A DNA stretch of 64,000 nucleotides. Origin: Dyadobacter diqingensis. Its GTDB lineage: Bacteria; Bacteroidota; Bacteroidia; Cytophagales; Spirosomataceae. Position 1 is the first letter of the stretch. Every line of letters begins with the position of its first letter. Made by a program: the position numbers and the translations under genes. Under the pieces are notes generated by a model. It was given only the letters and a program-made list of their open reading frames with translations, was not told the origin of the DNA and did no database searches. Below are positions 34,364-42,779 of the stretch, in pieces. The stretch lies in NCBI RefSeq assembly GCF_024220585.1, contig NZ_JAMXKF010000005.1, positions 289 through 64,288 on the forward strand, in the 5' to 3' direction.

Positions 34364-37057
34364 ATGAAAAAATCAAAATCATTGGAAATGGAAGGCGGTA
34401 GTCGACCTGATAATCTCAATGGCAACGCTCCGATTGTGGTATTACATGATAAGGTTGCGTCTTATGAGCGGGAAAGAAAGATTTTGCTGGAATTGAGTGA
34501 TGATATCACCAGGATCCGGGAGAAAAATGATCTGATTACCCTTTTTTCTTTACGGATAAAAAAACTGTTTTATTTCACGCATACCATCGTAACATTAATT
34601 GACCATGAAGCCCAAACTTATACACCTTTTCTGTTAGACCCCGAGGCATCACCGATCAGGAATCATGAGGATTATGCTGCGTTAACCCGCTCACATTTTT
34701 CTTTGAATGAGCCCTTTATACAACAGGTAGTCAACTCGGATGGCCCGGTTTTTTTTCGGCTGGAGGAGATTATGGACAAACCCGGAAGTCCGAAGTTTCT
34801 CAGGGCAAACCACGATGCCGGGATAAGGGAGATTTTGATGATGCCGCTTAAAAGCAAAAATAAGACAGTCGGATTTCTTCATATCTATTCTGATCAGGAG
34901 GGTAGTTTTTCTTCTGATTTTCAAAGTATTATCAATGGCGTGGCTCCGCAGATTTCAAGCGCGGTTTCGAATATTATTAAAAACGAAGATATTTCTTATA
35001 AGGAAAAAGTTAACGAAGTTTTGCTTTCACTGAGCAATGAAATGGTCACCGTCCGTGACAGAAAAGATCTTTTGAAGGTCATAAATTTTAGTCTCAAAAA
35101 ACTGATTCCTTTCGCCCATAGCGTTATGACGGTCCTGGCAGAGAATGGCGAGACGTACAACGCATTCCTGACGGATGAGGACTCCCGGCTCAGAGCGTTT
35201 TCAAAATACAATGAAGCCATTTCTCATCCTTATCCGGTTCAGGATGGCATTTATGATGTGGCGATGCGCTCGGAAAAGCCACTTGTATTCAGGATGAAAT
35301 CGTTTGATATGAGCCAGGCTCCGCTTTGGCTCAGACTGAATTTCAATGCCGGCGCGCGGGAAATGGTGATCAAGGTACTTCCCGATGAGGGAGCCGGGAA
35401 GCACAGTTTGATACTGTTTGCCAATACTGAAAATACCTTCAATGAAAAATCACTGGATATTATCGAGCGTATTGCCAGTCAGCTGTCAACCGCGGCGAAT
35501 AACATTGCGGCCAATGAAAAACTGTTGGCCAAAGAGCGTGAGAAATCATTCTTGCTGGATTTTGGCCAGGATATTGCCGGTGTCAGAACAAAAGACGATC
35601 TGGAAAGGGCCATTTCCAGTGTGTTACAGCACGTGCTGAACATCAGACTTTCGATGATCCGGATTATTGAGGACGATGGTGTCACGTTAAGTCCGTACAT
35701 GTATGATAAGGGCATGTTTTACAGAGAAGACCCGGTTTTTTTAGAGCTTGCCTCCAAGAATATTACCATTGATGAGTACCTCACGGCCAAAGTGCTCCGT
35801 AGTAAAGATCCGGTTATCTTCAACATTGCCGAGGAAGAGCGTAAGGGAAACAGCGCCAGGTATATCTATTTCTGGAAAAAAGTAGGCTTGAAAAATGCGT
35901 ATGGCGCGCCGCTCAGGGTGGGAAATAAAAATGTAGGTACACTTTGGCTGCTAACCGATGAAGTAAATTACAACTTGCTTAAAGGCATCTGCGCGCAAAT
36001 ATCGATAGCCATTTCCAATATCCGGGCCAACGAAAAAGTGCTTTCTTATAAACAGATGCTCGAAGTTGAGAATGATCATCTGAAAGAGCAGATCAAAACG
36101 ATCTATAACTTTTCGGAAATTGTCGGCAATGGTGCTGAAATGCAAAAGGTTTACCATCTCGTGTCACTGGTGGCCGGGTCAAAATCATCGGTGCTTTTGC
36201 TGGGGGAGACGGGCACGGGTAAGGAACTGATCGCACGTACCATTCATAACGCCTCACCCAGGAAAAATAGACTGATGATCAAAGTGAATTGTGCAGCGAT
36301 GCCTGCGAACCTGATCGAAAGCGAATTGTTTGGCCATGAAAAGGGTGCTTTTACGGGTGCAACGGAGCGGAGAATTGGCAAATTTGAACTGGCCAATAAC
36401 AGTACACTGTTTTTGGATGAGATCGGGGAAATGCCTCTGGAGGCGCAGGTCAAGCTATTAAGGGTGCTCCAAGAGAAAGAACTGGAAAGGGTAGGAGGGA
36501 AAACGACGATCAACGTGGATGTCAGAATTATTGCCGCTACAAACCGTGACCTGGAAGAAGAGGTTCGGGCTGGCAGGTTCCGGTCAGATCTTTTTTACAG
36601 GTTAAATGTGTTTCCGATCAATCTTCCTCCGTTGCGGGAACGTACCGAGGATATTGCATCGCTGGCCAATTTTTTCGTCGCGCGGTACAGCAAAAATGCA
36701 GGCAGAAAAGTAAACGCCATTGCCCCGAAAGTGATACAGGAATTAAAAAGTTATCTATGGCCGGGTAATGTGAGAGAACTCGAACACCTGATCGAAAGAA
36801 GTGTGCTGCTAACGCGTGAAAACGTTATTCGCGAAGTCCATTTGCCTAAAAACAAAACGGATTCGAAGAATGACGTGGTTGTTTTAGCGAGCAGAACGCT
36901 GGAAGAAATGGAGCGCTCATACATCATTGAAACAATTAAAAGATGCGGCGGAAAACTCTCGGGCAGTGGTGGGGCGGCCGAATATCTGGATATTCCGGCA
37001 ACGACCCTGCACTCTAAAATTAAAAAGCTGGCCATACTGAAATCGGAATATTTTTAA
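34364..37057 (+). CDS. GAF-domain sigma54-dependent transcriptional activator
   Basis: The 897-residue protein has three GAF-like sensory repeats (about 30-205, 215-385 and 390-555), each opening with an ILLELSDDI-type helix, then a short coiled coil, a sigma54 AAA+ domain (about 585-815) with Walker A GETGTGKE, the sigma54-contacting loop GAFTGA and Walker B LFLDEIGEM, and a Fis-type helix-turn-helix at the end (GAAEYLDIPATTLHSKIKKL). There is no receiver domain, so it probably responds to a small ligand or redox signal through GAF. A near-perfect sigma54 promoter lies 0.85 kb downstream of its stop, making the reductase gene at 38052 a probable target. Confidence 0.93.
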   Translation: MKKSKSLEMEGGSRPDNLNGNAPIVVLHDKVASYERERKILLELSDDITRIREKNDLITLFSLRIKKLFYFTHTIVTLIDHEAQTYTPFLLDPEASPIRNHEDYAALTRSHFSLNEPFIQQVVNSDGPVFFRLEEIMDKPGSPKFLRANHDAGIREILMMPLKSKNKTVGFLHIYSDQEGSFSSDFQSIINGVAPQISSAVSNIIKNEDISYKEKVNEVLLSLSNEMVTVRDRKDLLKVINFSLKKLIPFAHSVMTVLAENGETYNAFLTDEDSRLRAFSKYNEAISHPYPVQDGIYDVAMRSEKPLVFRMKSFDMSQAPLWLRLNFNAGAREMVIKVLPDEGAGKHSLILFANTENTFNEKSLDIIERIASQLSTAANNIAANEKLLAKEREKSFLLDFGQDIAGVRTKDDLERAISSVLQHVLNIRLSMIRIIEDDGVTLSPYMYDKGMFYREDPVFLELASKNITIDEYLTAKVLRSKDPVIFNIAEEERKGNSARYIYFWKKVGLKNAYGAPLRVGNKNVGTLWLLTDEVNYNLLKGICAQISIAISNIRANEKVLSYKQMLEVENDHLKEQIKTIYNFSEIVGNGAEMQKVYHLVSLVAGSKSSVLLLGETGTGKELIARTIHNASPRKNRLMIKVNCAAMPANLIESELFGHEKGAFTGATERRIGKFELANNSTLFLDEIGEMPLEAQVKLLRVLQEKELERVGGKTTINVDVRIIAATNRDLEEEVRAGRFRSDLFYRLNVFPINLPPLRERTEDIASLANFFVARYSKNAGRKVNAIAPKVIQELKSYLWPGNVRELEHLIERSVLLTRENVIREVHLPKNKTDSKNDVVVLASRTLEEMERSYIIETIKRCGGKLSGSGGAAEYLDIPATTLHSKIKKLAILKSEYF

Positions 37058-37256
37058 CGGTCTGATTGCCTGGTGGTGCACAATTGTAATCAGAAGTGCT
37101 GCTTTCGTTGTAAAATGTTGCGGTTCGAAACTTTGTAATTATCTTTAAATGTGGCTGTTGATATTATGTTTTGCAGAAGGAAGGTTAAATTACCTACGTA
37201 CGTCATCACATCAGCAAACCTTTTAATCGAGTAGGGACAACGTAAAAAAAGAAGCG

Positions 37257-37655
37257 ATGCATCCAAAAATGATATGGGCCAACCTGGCCGTAAGCGATTT
37301 AGAGCAGACAACAAAATTTTACACAGATCTGGGGTTTAAGGCCAATGGCACCCCCAATGGTCAGCTGACGAGCTTTGTTGTGGGAGAAATTGAATTTGTC
37401 ATAAACTTTTTTTTGAAGGATGTGCTTCGGTCCAATATGAAAATAGAAATCGCGGATGCACAATCGGCGGCCGAGGTATTGTTTACACTTTCCGCCAAAA
37501 GTAAAGAAGAAGCAGACCAGTGGGCAGTGGAGGTAAAAAAAGCTGGCGGGAAAATGCTTTCGGAGCCGGAAGCATTTGGTGAAGGGTATTACGGTTTTAT
37601 GTTTGCTGATCCGGACGGTCACCGGTTTAATGTGTTTTACATGAAGGGATTTTGA
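37257..37655 (+). CDS. VOC-superfamily (glyoxalase/bleomycin-resistance fold) protein
   Basis: The 132-residue protein shows the paired beta-alpha-beta-beta-beta pattern: MIWANLAVSDLEQTTKFYTDLGF at the start and GYYGFMFADPDGHRFNVFYM at the end. A likely metal ligand Glu or His is visible in the second half (DPDGHRF), but not the full set. The function could be a lyase, dioxygenase or binding protein. It is 200 bases downstream of the sigma54 activator and ends at a terminator. Confidence 0.85.
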   Translation: MHPKMIWANLAVSDLEQTTKFYTDLGFKANGTPNGQLTSFVVGEIEFVINFFLKDVLRSNMKIEIADAQSAAEVLFTLSAKSKEEADQWAVEVKKAGGKMLSEPEAFGEGYYGFMFADPDGHRFNVFYMKGF

Positions 37656-37691
37656 TTGATTCGTTGAGAAAGGAATCTGAAAAAAATGCAG

Positions 37692-37731
37692 GACGGCTTA
37701 TTGCGGAACATCGTTTCCTCAGTAAGCCGTC
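37692..37731 (+). terminator. Intrinsic terminator after the VOC gene
   Basis: The stem GACGGCTTA (37692-37700) pairs with TAAGCCGTC (37723-37731), with a further GGAA/TTCC pairing in the loop. It is followed by TTTCCTTTTC and lies 37 bases after the stop codon. Confidence 0.8.
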
Positions 37732-37801
37732 TTTCCTTTTCGTTTGAAGCCCGGGTTGGAAAAGTTATCGGTGTATTTTTCCAGTTGTAAAGCGATTAAA
37801 T

Positions 37802-37848
37802 TTTGACTGTATTTAGTGTATCAGGGCGTCATTTGACTAGATACAGTG
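37802..37848 (+). promoter_or_regulatory. Candidate activator-binding repeats upstream of the sigma54 promoter
   Basis: Two 17-base direct copies (37802-37818 and 37832-37848), each TTTGACT followed by AGTG nine bases after the T run, agree at 13 of 17 positions and are 30 bases apart, about three helical turns. They also contain an ACTGTAT/ATACAGT inverted pair. They lie 56-102 bases upstream of the -24 element, the usual place for sigma54 activator sites. Confidence 0.45.
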
Positions 37849-37903
37849 GAAATTAAAGATAGATATTGTGTGTAAATTGTTGTTTTGTAGTGGTTTAGCT
37901 ATT

Positions 37904-37919
37904 TGGCACGCTGATTGCA
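37904..37919 (+). promoter_or_regulatory. Sigma54 (-24/-12) promoter of the NmrA-like reductase gene
   Basis: TGGCAC (37904-37909), five bases, TTGCA (37915-37919) matches the sigma54 consensus TGGCAC-N5-TTGCA exactly, preceded by the favoured T. It is 133 bases upstream of the ATG at 38052 and oriented towards that gene. Confidence 0.82.
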
Positions 37920-38051
37920 ATATTATTAACACATCCGGCCGACAATAACTGGTGATACAGATGGCTTGCCCGGTCAGGATTACCAAAAAATCCTTAATAC
38001 AAAACAAAATTTACAACGCCGGCTTTAAACGGCCGCATTAACAACATCATT

Positions 38052-38810
38052 ATGAAAATTGTAGTCATTGGCGGAAGTGGCCTGATCGGGTCCAAACTTG
38101 TTGCGAAACTTCAACATTTAGGGCATGAAGTCATAGCTGCTTCACCGGCATCCGGTGTAAATACGATCACAGGCGAAGGGCTGGCCGAGGCTCTGGAAGG
38201 AACTCAGGTGGTTGTGGACGTAGCCAATTCTCCCTCCTTTGAGGATAAGGCGGTTTTGGAATTTTTTGAAACATCCGGCCGCACTCTTCTGGCAGCGGAG
38301 GAAGTTGCCGGTGTAAAACATCATATTGCGCTGTCGGTTGTCGGCACGGATCGTCTTGCTGAAAGTGGTTATTTTCGCGGTAAAATTGCTCAGGAGAAAT
38401 TGATCAAAGCATCTCCGATTCCGTACACAATCGTACATTCGACACAATTCTTTGAGTTTCTGGGCGGAATTGCGCAGTCTGGTACTCAGGGTGAGACCGT
38501 CCATCTTTCACCCGCTTTTGTACAGCCGATCGCTTCTGATGATGTCGCATCGGCCGTGGCTGAGGTTACGGTTGGTGCTCCGCTGAACGGAACTGTTGAA
38601 ATTGCCGGTCCCGATCGTCTGCGTCTTTCAGAATTGGTGCAGCAATATCTCACTGAAATGAAAGATCCGCGTAAGGTAGTTTCCGACGTTCACGCACGTT
38701 ATTTCGGTGCTGAACTTACAGATGACATGCTGGTTCCCGGTGCTAACCCACGCATTGGAAAAATCAATTTCGAAACCTGGTTCGCTGCTCAAAACAAAGT
38801 GACAGTATAG
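38052..38810 (+). CDS. NmrA-like NAD(P)-binding atypical SDR
   Basis: The 252-residue protein opens with the dinucleotide motif GGSGLIGSK (about 7-15) and continues as an atypical SDR: VVVDVANSPSFEDKAV, HHIALSVVGTDRL, the substrate strand PYTIVHSTQFFEF and a C-terminal FAAQ tail. It belongs to the family of NmrA-like and quinone-reductase-like proteins, which may be enzymes or redox sensors. It stands alone behind a sigma54 promoter. Confidence 0.88.
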   Translation: MKIVVIGGSGLIGSKLVAKLQHLGHEVIAASPASGVNTITGEGLAEALEGTQVVVDVANSPSFEDKAVLEFFETSGRTLLAAEEVAGVKHHIALSVVGTDRLAESGYFRGKIAQEKLIKASPIPYTIVHSTQFFEFLGGIAQSGTQGETVHLSPAFVQPIASDDVASAVAEVTVGAPLNGTVEIAGPDRLRLSELVQQYLTEMKDPRKVVSDVHARYFGAELTDDMLVPGANPRIGKINFETWFAAQNKVTV

Positions 38811-39119
38811 CGGTTACCGTTCCACGTTTCTTTTTTGCCAATACTTACTTTTTCTGCCCTTCTAAACGAAGATGACGGGTGTCAGCTTGTCGAGGCTGCT
38901 GTAAGAGGTGTGCACTTTCCACCCGTTCGTGCACGGAATCAACCAACGTCGACACGGTTTATCCGTGAAATTCCGATCAGCAACGCGACAGGATGATGGG
39001 CGAAATGGTGTGTGGCTATCCTTTGAAAACTTCGTAACAATTTGGCTGAATCAGTTTCTATGCCTTTTACGATTTGGTCTGATAAAGAGATACTCGTGCG
39101 TAATTTAAATCATAACAGG
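38811..39119. other. Intergenic region
   Basis: These 309 bases contain no recognised gene. An upstream in-frame extension of the YCII gene (to 39042) is not protein-like and is rejected. A GTGCAC repeat pair near 38920 may form a small hairpin. Confidence 0.4.
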
Positions 39120-39467
39120 ATGAACGAGTTTGTATTGATTTTTCACAAGAGTCATGCAGTAAGTGAAACGCTGGTTTCGGAAGAGGCGTTGCAAACCTAT
39201 CTCAATCACTGGCAGGATTGGTATCGCGGTCTTGCCGCCCAGGACAAACTTGCCTGGCCGGTTCAGTACTGGGATCCGGTTGGGAAGGTTTTGACAGCCA
39301 ACCATGTGATCAGGCAGGGGCCTTTCTCAAAGACGGATCGAATCATAGACGGATTAATCATTGTGAAAGCGAGTGATTATAACGAGGCAAAAGAAATCGC
39401 AAGTGGGTGCCCGATCCTGGATTGGGAAGGTGCAGTGGAAATCCACAGGGCGATTTCATACAAGTGA
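39120..39467 (+). CDS. YCII-family protein, first of a tandem pair
   Basis: The start at 39120 (MNEFVLIFHK...) gives 115 residues. The YCII fold is shown by the FVLIFHK strand, the GPFSKTDRIIDGLIIVKASDYNEAKEIASGCPI block and the EIHRA end. YCII proteins (YciI-like) are dimeric, ferredoxin-like and sometimes have a His-Asp active site; their chemistry is poorly known. The second copy follows after 24 bases. An ATG at 39042 was rejected because the extra 26 residues do not fit the family. Confidence 0.85.
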   Translation: MNEFVLIFHKSHAVSETLVSEEALQTYLNHWQDWYRGLAAQDKLAWPVQYWDPVGKVLTANHVIRQGPFSKTDRIIDGLIIVKASDYNEAKEIASGCPILDWEGAVEIHRAISYK

Positions 39468-39491
39468 ATCAATCAAGAAACCCGAGACACA

Positions 39492-39830
39492 ATGAATGAG
39501 TACCTGTTAGTATTTCGGGGAGGACAGCAAATAAACGAGGGTAAGCCGTTGACGGGAAAAATCCGGGCTTATATGCAGGATTGGCAGCATTGGTTTGATC
39601 AGCTGGCCGCACGTGACATCCTCGTAAGGCCGGTTCAGCGACTGGATATTCCCGGTATGATCCTGCTTCCGAACAACAGCGCAGCTGGCGGATCTTATTC
39701 TGAAACACCGCAGTTGATTGAAGGACTTGTGATCATCAAGGCTGTCGATTACAACGCGGCACTGGAAGTGGCGGCCAGCTGTCCGATTTTAACGGTCGGC
39801 GGTTGTGTTGAAATACGGCTTGGAAACTAG
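39492..39830 (+). CDS. YCII-family protein, second of a tandem pair
   Basis: The 112-residue protein is a diverged paralogue of the one at 39120: it shares MNEY/MNEF, the spacing of tryptophans in MQDWQHWFDQLAARD, the IEGLVIIKAVDYNAALEVAASCPIL block and the EIRLG end. The PfkB-like gene follows after 32 bases. The pair, with that gene and the two after it, appear to be one transcript. Confidence 0.85.
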   Translation: MNEYLLVFRGGQQINEGKPLTGKIRAYMQDWQHWFDQLAARDILVRPVQRLDIPGMILLPNNSAAGGSYSETPQLIEGLVIIKAVDYNAALEVAASCPILTVGGCVEIRLGN

Positions 39831-39862
39831 TGAAACAATAGATTATCCTAAATCTTGAAACG

Positions 39863-40849
39863 ATGTATACTATAAAACATGACTCCGAAAATGCGATTGA
39901 AGTGTTATCTGACCTTATTGGAATGATAGAGCGTTTTAACGATACGGACGATATTTTTCACGGGCAGGATGGTCAATTCCGGGTCGAGTCGCAGGGCATT
40001 GGGGAGTCCATACCCGGTGAGTTCTTTGAGAAATTCGGCATTCGCAGTCTGACATTGAATACTTTTCAGGGGCGCTTAAAACTTTCAAACGATATCTTTG
40101 GAAGCACCCGTCTGAACGATTCCGCCGAATACAAATGGCACGATTTCAGGACAGAGGCTGTCATCGAAGACCTGAAAGTACTTTTCAGAAATTGCCGGAT
40201 TATCCCATTTGCAAACTGGTCCAGCGTTTATCGCGCTTCCGATCTCTGGTATGGGCTACTTTCCGATGTGATCAAACCGATTAACAAGCGGGACTTTGAT
40301 TTTATTTTTTATCTGGGCGATCCTACCAAACGGCTGATATTCGAAGTGGATGAGATATTGGATATCATCAGCGAATTTTCCCTCTACGGCCGGGTGACCT
40401 TTGTCCTCGACGAAGGTGAGGCTGTTAAACTGTGGTCGCTGCTGAATGGCAAAGATCCTGAAACAGCGGCATCAGGCCTGGATCCCATGGCATTGAAGAA
40501 TAAATATTTGTCGATTTTTAACACGATGAATGTTGAGCATCTGATCATTTACTCGGATCATAAGGCGATGCTGTTTTCAAAACAGCATCATTTCGAGATC
40601 GCCCGGAGAAAATCCGATACAGTCAGTGTGACCAATGATTTACGTGACAGCTTTTGTGCCGGTTATGGATTGGGTTTGCAAATGCGGCTTGAAATATCGC
40701 ATTGCATTGGTTTAGGCGCGGCAGTGTCCGGGGCTTTTGAAGAACTTGGTGTTATGCCTGATAAAGAAGCGACGCTCTTGTATCTGCGAAAGTGGATCGC
40801 TGACCTGCAAAGCTCCGGTGATAATCCTCCGCATGATCTTATCCAGTGA
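39863..40849 (+). CDS. PfkB/ribokinase-like protein with altered catalytic motif
   Basis: The 328-residue protein is not obviously in a named family, but its second half follows the PfkB carbohydrate kinase pattern: FYLGDPTKR (149-157), an acidic helix, FVLDEGEAVKLW (180-191) where N..Ea is usual, and the terminal signature VSVTNDLRDSFCAGYGLGLQ (254-273), where kinases have DTxGAGDxFxAGF. The GAGD anion hole is DLRD here; the catalytic Asp (D262) remains. The N-terminal glycine-rich substrate region is absent. It may be a pseudo-kinase or act on an unusual substrate. The homology is my pattern reading and needs a profile search. Confidence 0.55.
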   Translation: MYTIKHDSENAIEVLSDLIGMIERFNDTDDIFHGQDGQFRVESQGIGESIPGEFFEKFGIRSLTLNTFQGRLKLSNDIFGSTRLNDSAEYKWHDFRTEAVIEDLKVLFRNCRIIPFANWSSVYRASDLWYGLLSDVIKPINKRDFDFIFYLGDPTKRLIFEVDEILDIISEFSLYGRVTFVLDEGEAVKLWSLLNGKDPETAASGLDPMALKNKYLSIFNTMNVEHLIIYSDHKAMLFSKQHHFEIARRKSDTVSVTNDLRDSFCAGYGLGLQMRLEISHCIGLGAAVSGAFEELGVMPDKEATLLYLRKWIADLQSSGDNPPHDLIQ

Positions 40850-40954
40850 ACCGGCTTTTCAATTGCGCCAATGTAAAGCGATTCTTTTAAGTCTGTACCG
40901 ATTTGGCCGGTGCTGAGCCAAACATTTACTTTTCACTTTGCAAAATATTTTATC

Positions 40955-41170
40955 ATGAAATCTTTTCAGCTTACCATCCTGTCCGAAAAAGACGCGGACA
41001 AAGTTATGAGTGTACTTAACGGTCTGGCCATTGCGGGCCTGATCGAAATAACTGGCGATACGGCAGAGGCGGTAGCGCCAAACGTCGAGCAAACGGGAGA
41101 AATAATTGATGAGTCTGAACTTGCTCCTTATTATTCTGAACAGGAGATAAAAGAAATTCTTCATTTGTAA
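40955..41170 (+). CDS. Small acidic protein of unknown function
   Basis: The start at 40955 gives 71 residues, MKSFQLTILSEKDADKV...; 15 extra upstream codons are rejected as unlike protein. It is acidic and probably alpha/beta, with SEKDADKVMSVLNGLAIAGLIEI in the first half and a helical end (YSEQEIKEILHL). It has no motif I recognise. Small proteins of this form are widespread in Bacteroidota. It lies between the PfkB-like and bestrophin genes, in the same direction. Confidence 0.6.
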   Translation: MKSFQLTILSEKDADKVMSVLNGLAIAGLIEITGDTAEAVAPNVEQTGEIIDESELAPYYSEQEIKEILHL

Positions 41171-41298
41171 ATCTAGCCGCACCCTCCGCCCTCAGATATC
41201 GATTTTGACCTATACATAAGTTTAAATAACAAATTCGATTTTCCTAACCTACGCGATAACCTGGCAGCAGGTATAAATAAAAATAAACATTCAAAAAC

Positions 41299-42306
41299 AT
41301 GCACGCAGGTAAATCCTATAAATTTTCAGAATTCCTGTTTTGGACCCGAAGAACGCTCTACGTTTTAATTATCATGGGCGTAGTACCGGTTTTTCTTTAT
41401 CATAATCTGGGTTGGAAATGGCTGAATATTCCCTGGACAATCGTGGCGCTGCTTGGTACGGCCACAGCGTTTATTGTCGGATTTAAAAATACCCAGACCT
41501 ACAACCGCACAGGAGAAGCCCAGCAAATATGGACGACCATTTTCAATCTCAGCCGGGCATGGGGACTTGTTTGCAGGGATTATCTCGATAACCCTGACTG
41601 GACAAGGCAGCTTGTTTACACGCATCTTGCCTGGCTTACGGCCCTTCGCTATCAAATGCGGGAGCACCGGGTTTGGGAAAGCACCACCCGGAAGCACAAT
41701 GCTGAGTACCGGCGGTTATATTCTATCCCGGAAAAAGAAACCCCTCTGAAAAAGGAGCTTGCCAAATATCTCTCCGAAGAAGAGCTTACCTATATTCTTA
41801 AAACCGGCAACAAGGCAACACATATCATGGGATTGCAAAGCAGAACGCTTAAAAATCTTTATCAGGCCGAACAGATCGTGCTGCTGCAATTTGTTGAACT
41901 GGAACGGGCAATTAAAGAATTTTATGTGCAACAAGGAAAAGCAGAGCAAATAAAAGACGCTCCGTATCCGCGACAATATGCCATAATCAACACGTTATTT
42001 ATACGGTTGTTCTGCTTTTTGCTTCCCTTTGGCTTGCTGAAAGAGTTTGAAAAACTAGATGAACTGGTGAGTGGATTCATGAAAGGGAATATGGTCTGGC
42101 TGGCGGTGCCGTTCAGCATCATGATCTCCTGGATGTATACGTCGCTCGAACAGGTTGGAGAAAGCACCGAAAATCCGTTCGAGGGAGGTGCAAACGATAT
42201 TCCGATCTCCCAAATGTGCCGGAGCATGGAGATCGAGTTGAAGGAATTTCTGGGTGAAACAGATTTGCCGCCACAACTGCTGCCTCAGAATAATATCATT
42301 CTTTAA
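41299..42306 (+). CDS. Bestrophin-family anion channel
   Basis: The 335-residue protein matches bacterial bestrophins (UPF0187): an N-terminal helix (TLYVLIIMGVVPVFLYHNLGW), the second helix with IVALLGTATAFIVGFKNTQTYNR near residues 40-65, the motif RTGEAQQIWTTIFNLSRAWG, and a C-terminal pair of helices around FCFLLPFGLLKEFEKL and WLAVPFSIMISWMYTSLEQVGESTENPFEGG. The last phrase, N-P-F-E with nearby Asp, is typical. Bestrophins form pentameric anion channels in the inner membrane. It ends the plus-strand group and is followed by an imperfect hairpin. Confidence 0.9.
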   Translation: MHAGKSYKFSEFLFWTRRTLYVLIIMGVVPVFLYHNLGWKWLNIPWTIVALLGTATAFIVGFKNTQTYNRTGEAQQIWTTIFNLSRAWGLVCRDYLDNPDWTRQLVYTHLAWLTALRYQMREHRVWESTTRKHNAEYRRLYSIPEKETPLKKELAKYLSEEELTYILKTGNKATHIMGLQSRTLKNLYQAEQIVLLQFVELERAIKEFYVQQGKAEQIKDAPYPRQYAIINTLFIRLFCFLLPFGLLKEFEKLDELVSGFMKGNMVWLAVPFSIMISWMYTSLEQVGESTENPFEGGANDIPISQMCRSMEIELKEFLGETDLPPQLLPQNNIIL

Positions 42307-42779
42307 GTAGTGATCACTTTTATTAACCGTTGAAAGGCGTACTTGGACCGACATAATCATTGCTTTTGCAAGTGTTGGTCCACTCCAAGTTGCTCAACAT
42401 TTCTTTCCGTTTATACTTTTTAAGTGTTGACATATCGTTAAGTTTTAAAAAGCATAATGCTGTTATAAACTAGCGCTGAGGGTTTTTATAACCTTTCAGC
42501 GCTGGTTTCTTTTTTATCTACCGTATTCCTGCGAAACTAAATCCGGGACATATCAATAAACAACCGAAGGGGATTGGAAAAAAATGCATGAGTTTGTTTG
42601 CCATCTCTTGCATTTTTACGACTAATCAGGTAGTCAAGGCTGGTTTGAGTAAGCCGGCCAATGATGTAATCTCTGGCGACGAATATTTTACCGAGTGGTT
42701 TTTGTAATCAACGTGAAAGCCGCTTTACGATTTCATCAATTGCCTGGTAAATCCTGTTAAACCTCCATCTCCCTGTGTC
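42307..42779. other. Intergenic region with a terminator and palindromes
   Basis: This 473-base gap has a perfect AGTGATCACT palindrome (42309-42318) just after the bestrophin stop, an imperfect ACTTGGACC/CCAAGT hairpin (42341-42390) and the terminator at 42472-42503. The promoter of the LpxR-like gene must lie in the remaining bases. Confidence 0.45.
42472..42503 (+). terminator. Intrinsic terminator downstream of the bestrophin group
   Basis: The stem AGCGCTGA (42472-42479) pairs with TCAGCGCT (42496-42503), with two more GC pairs inward after a small bulge. It is followed by GGTTTCTTTTTTATC, giving a clear T tract on the plus strand. Confidence 0.72.

Noticed and set aside
39042..39119. 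Longer N-terminus of the first YCII protein
   Set aside because: The added 26 residues do not fit the YCII family, and the paralogue starts exactly at MNEY.
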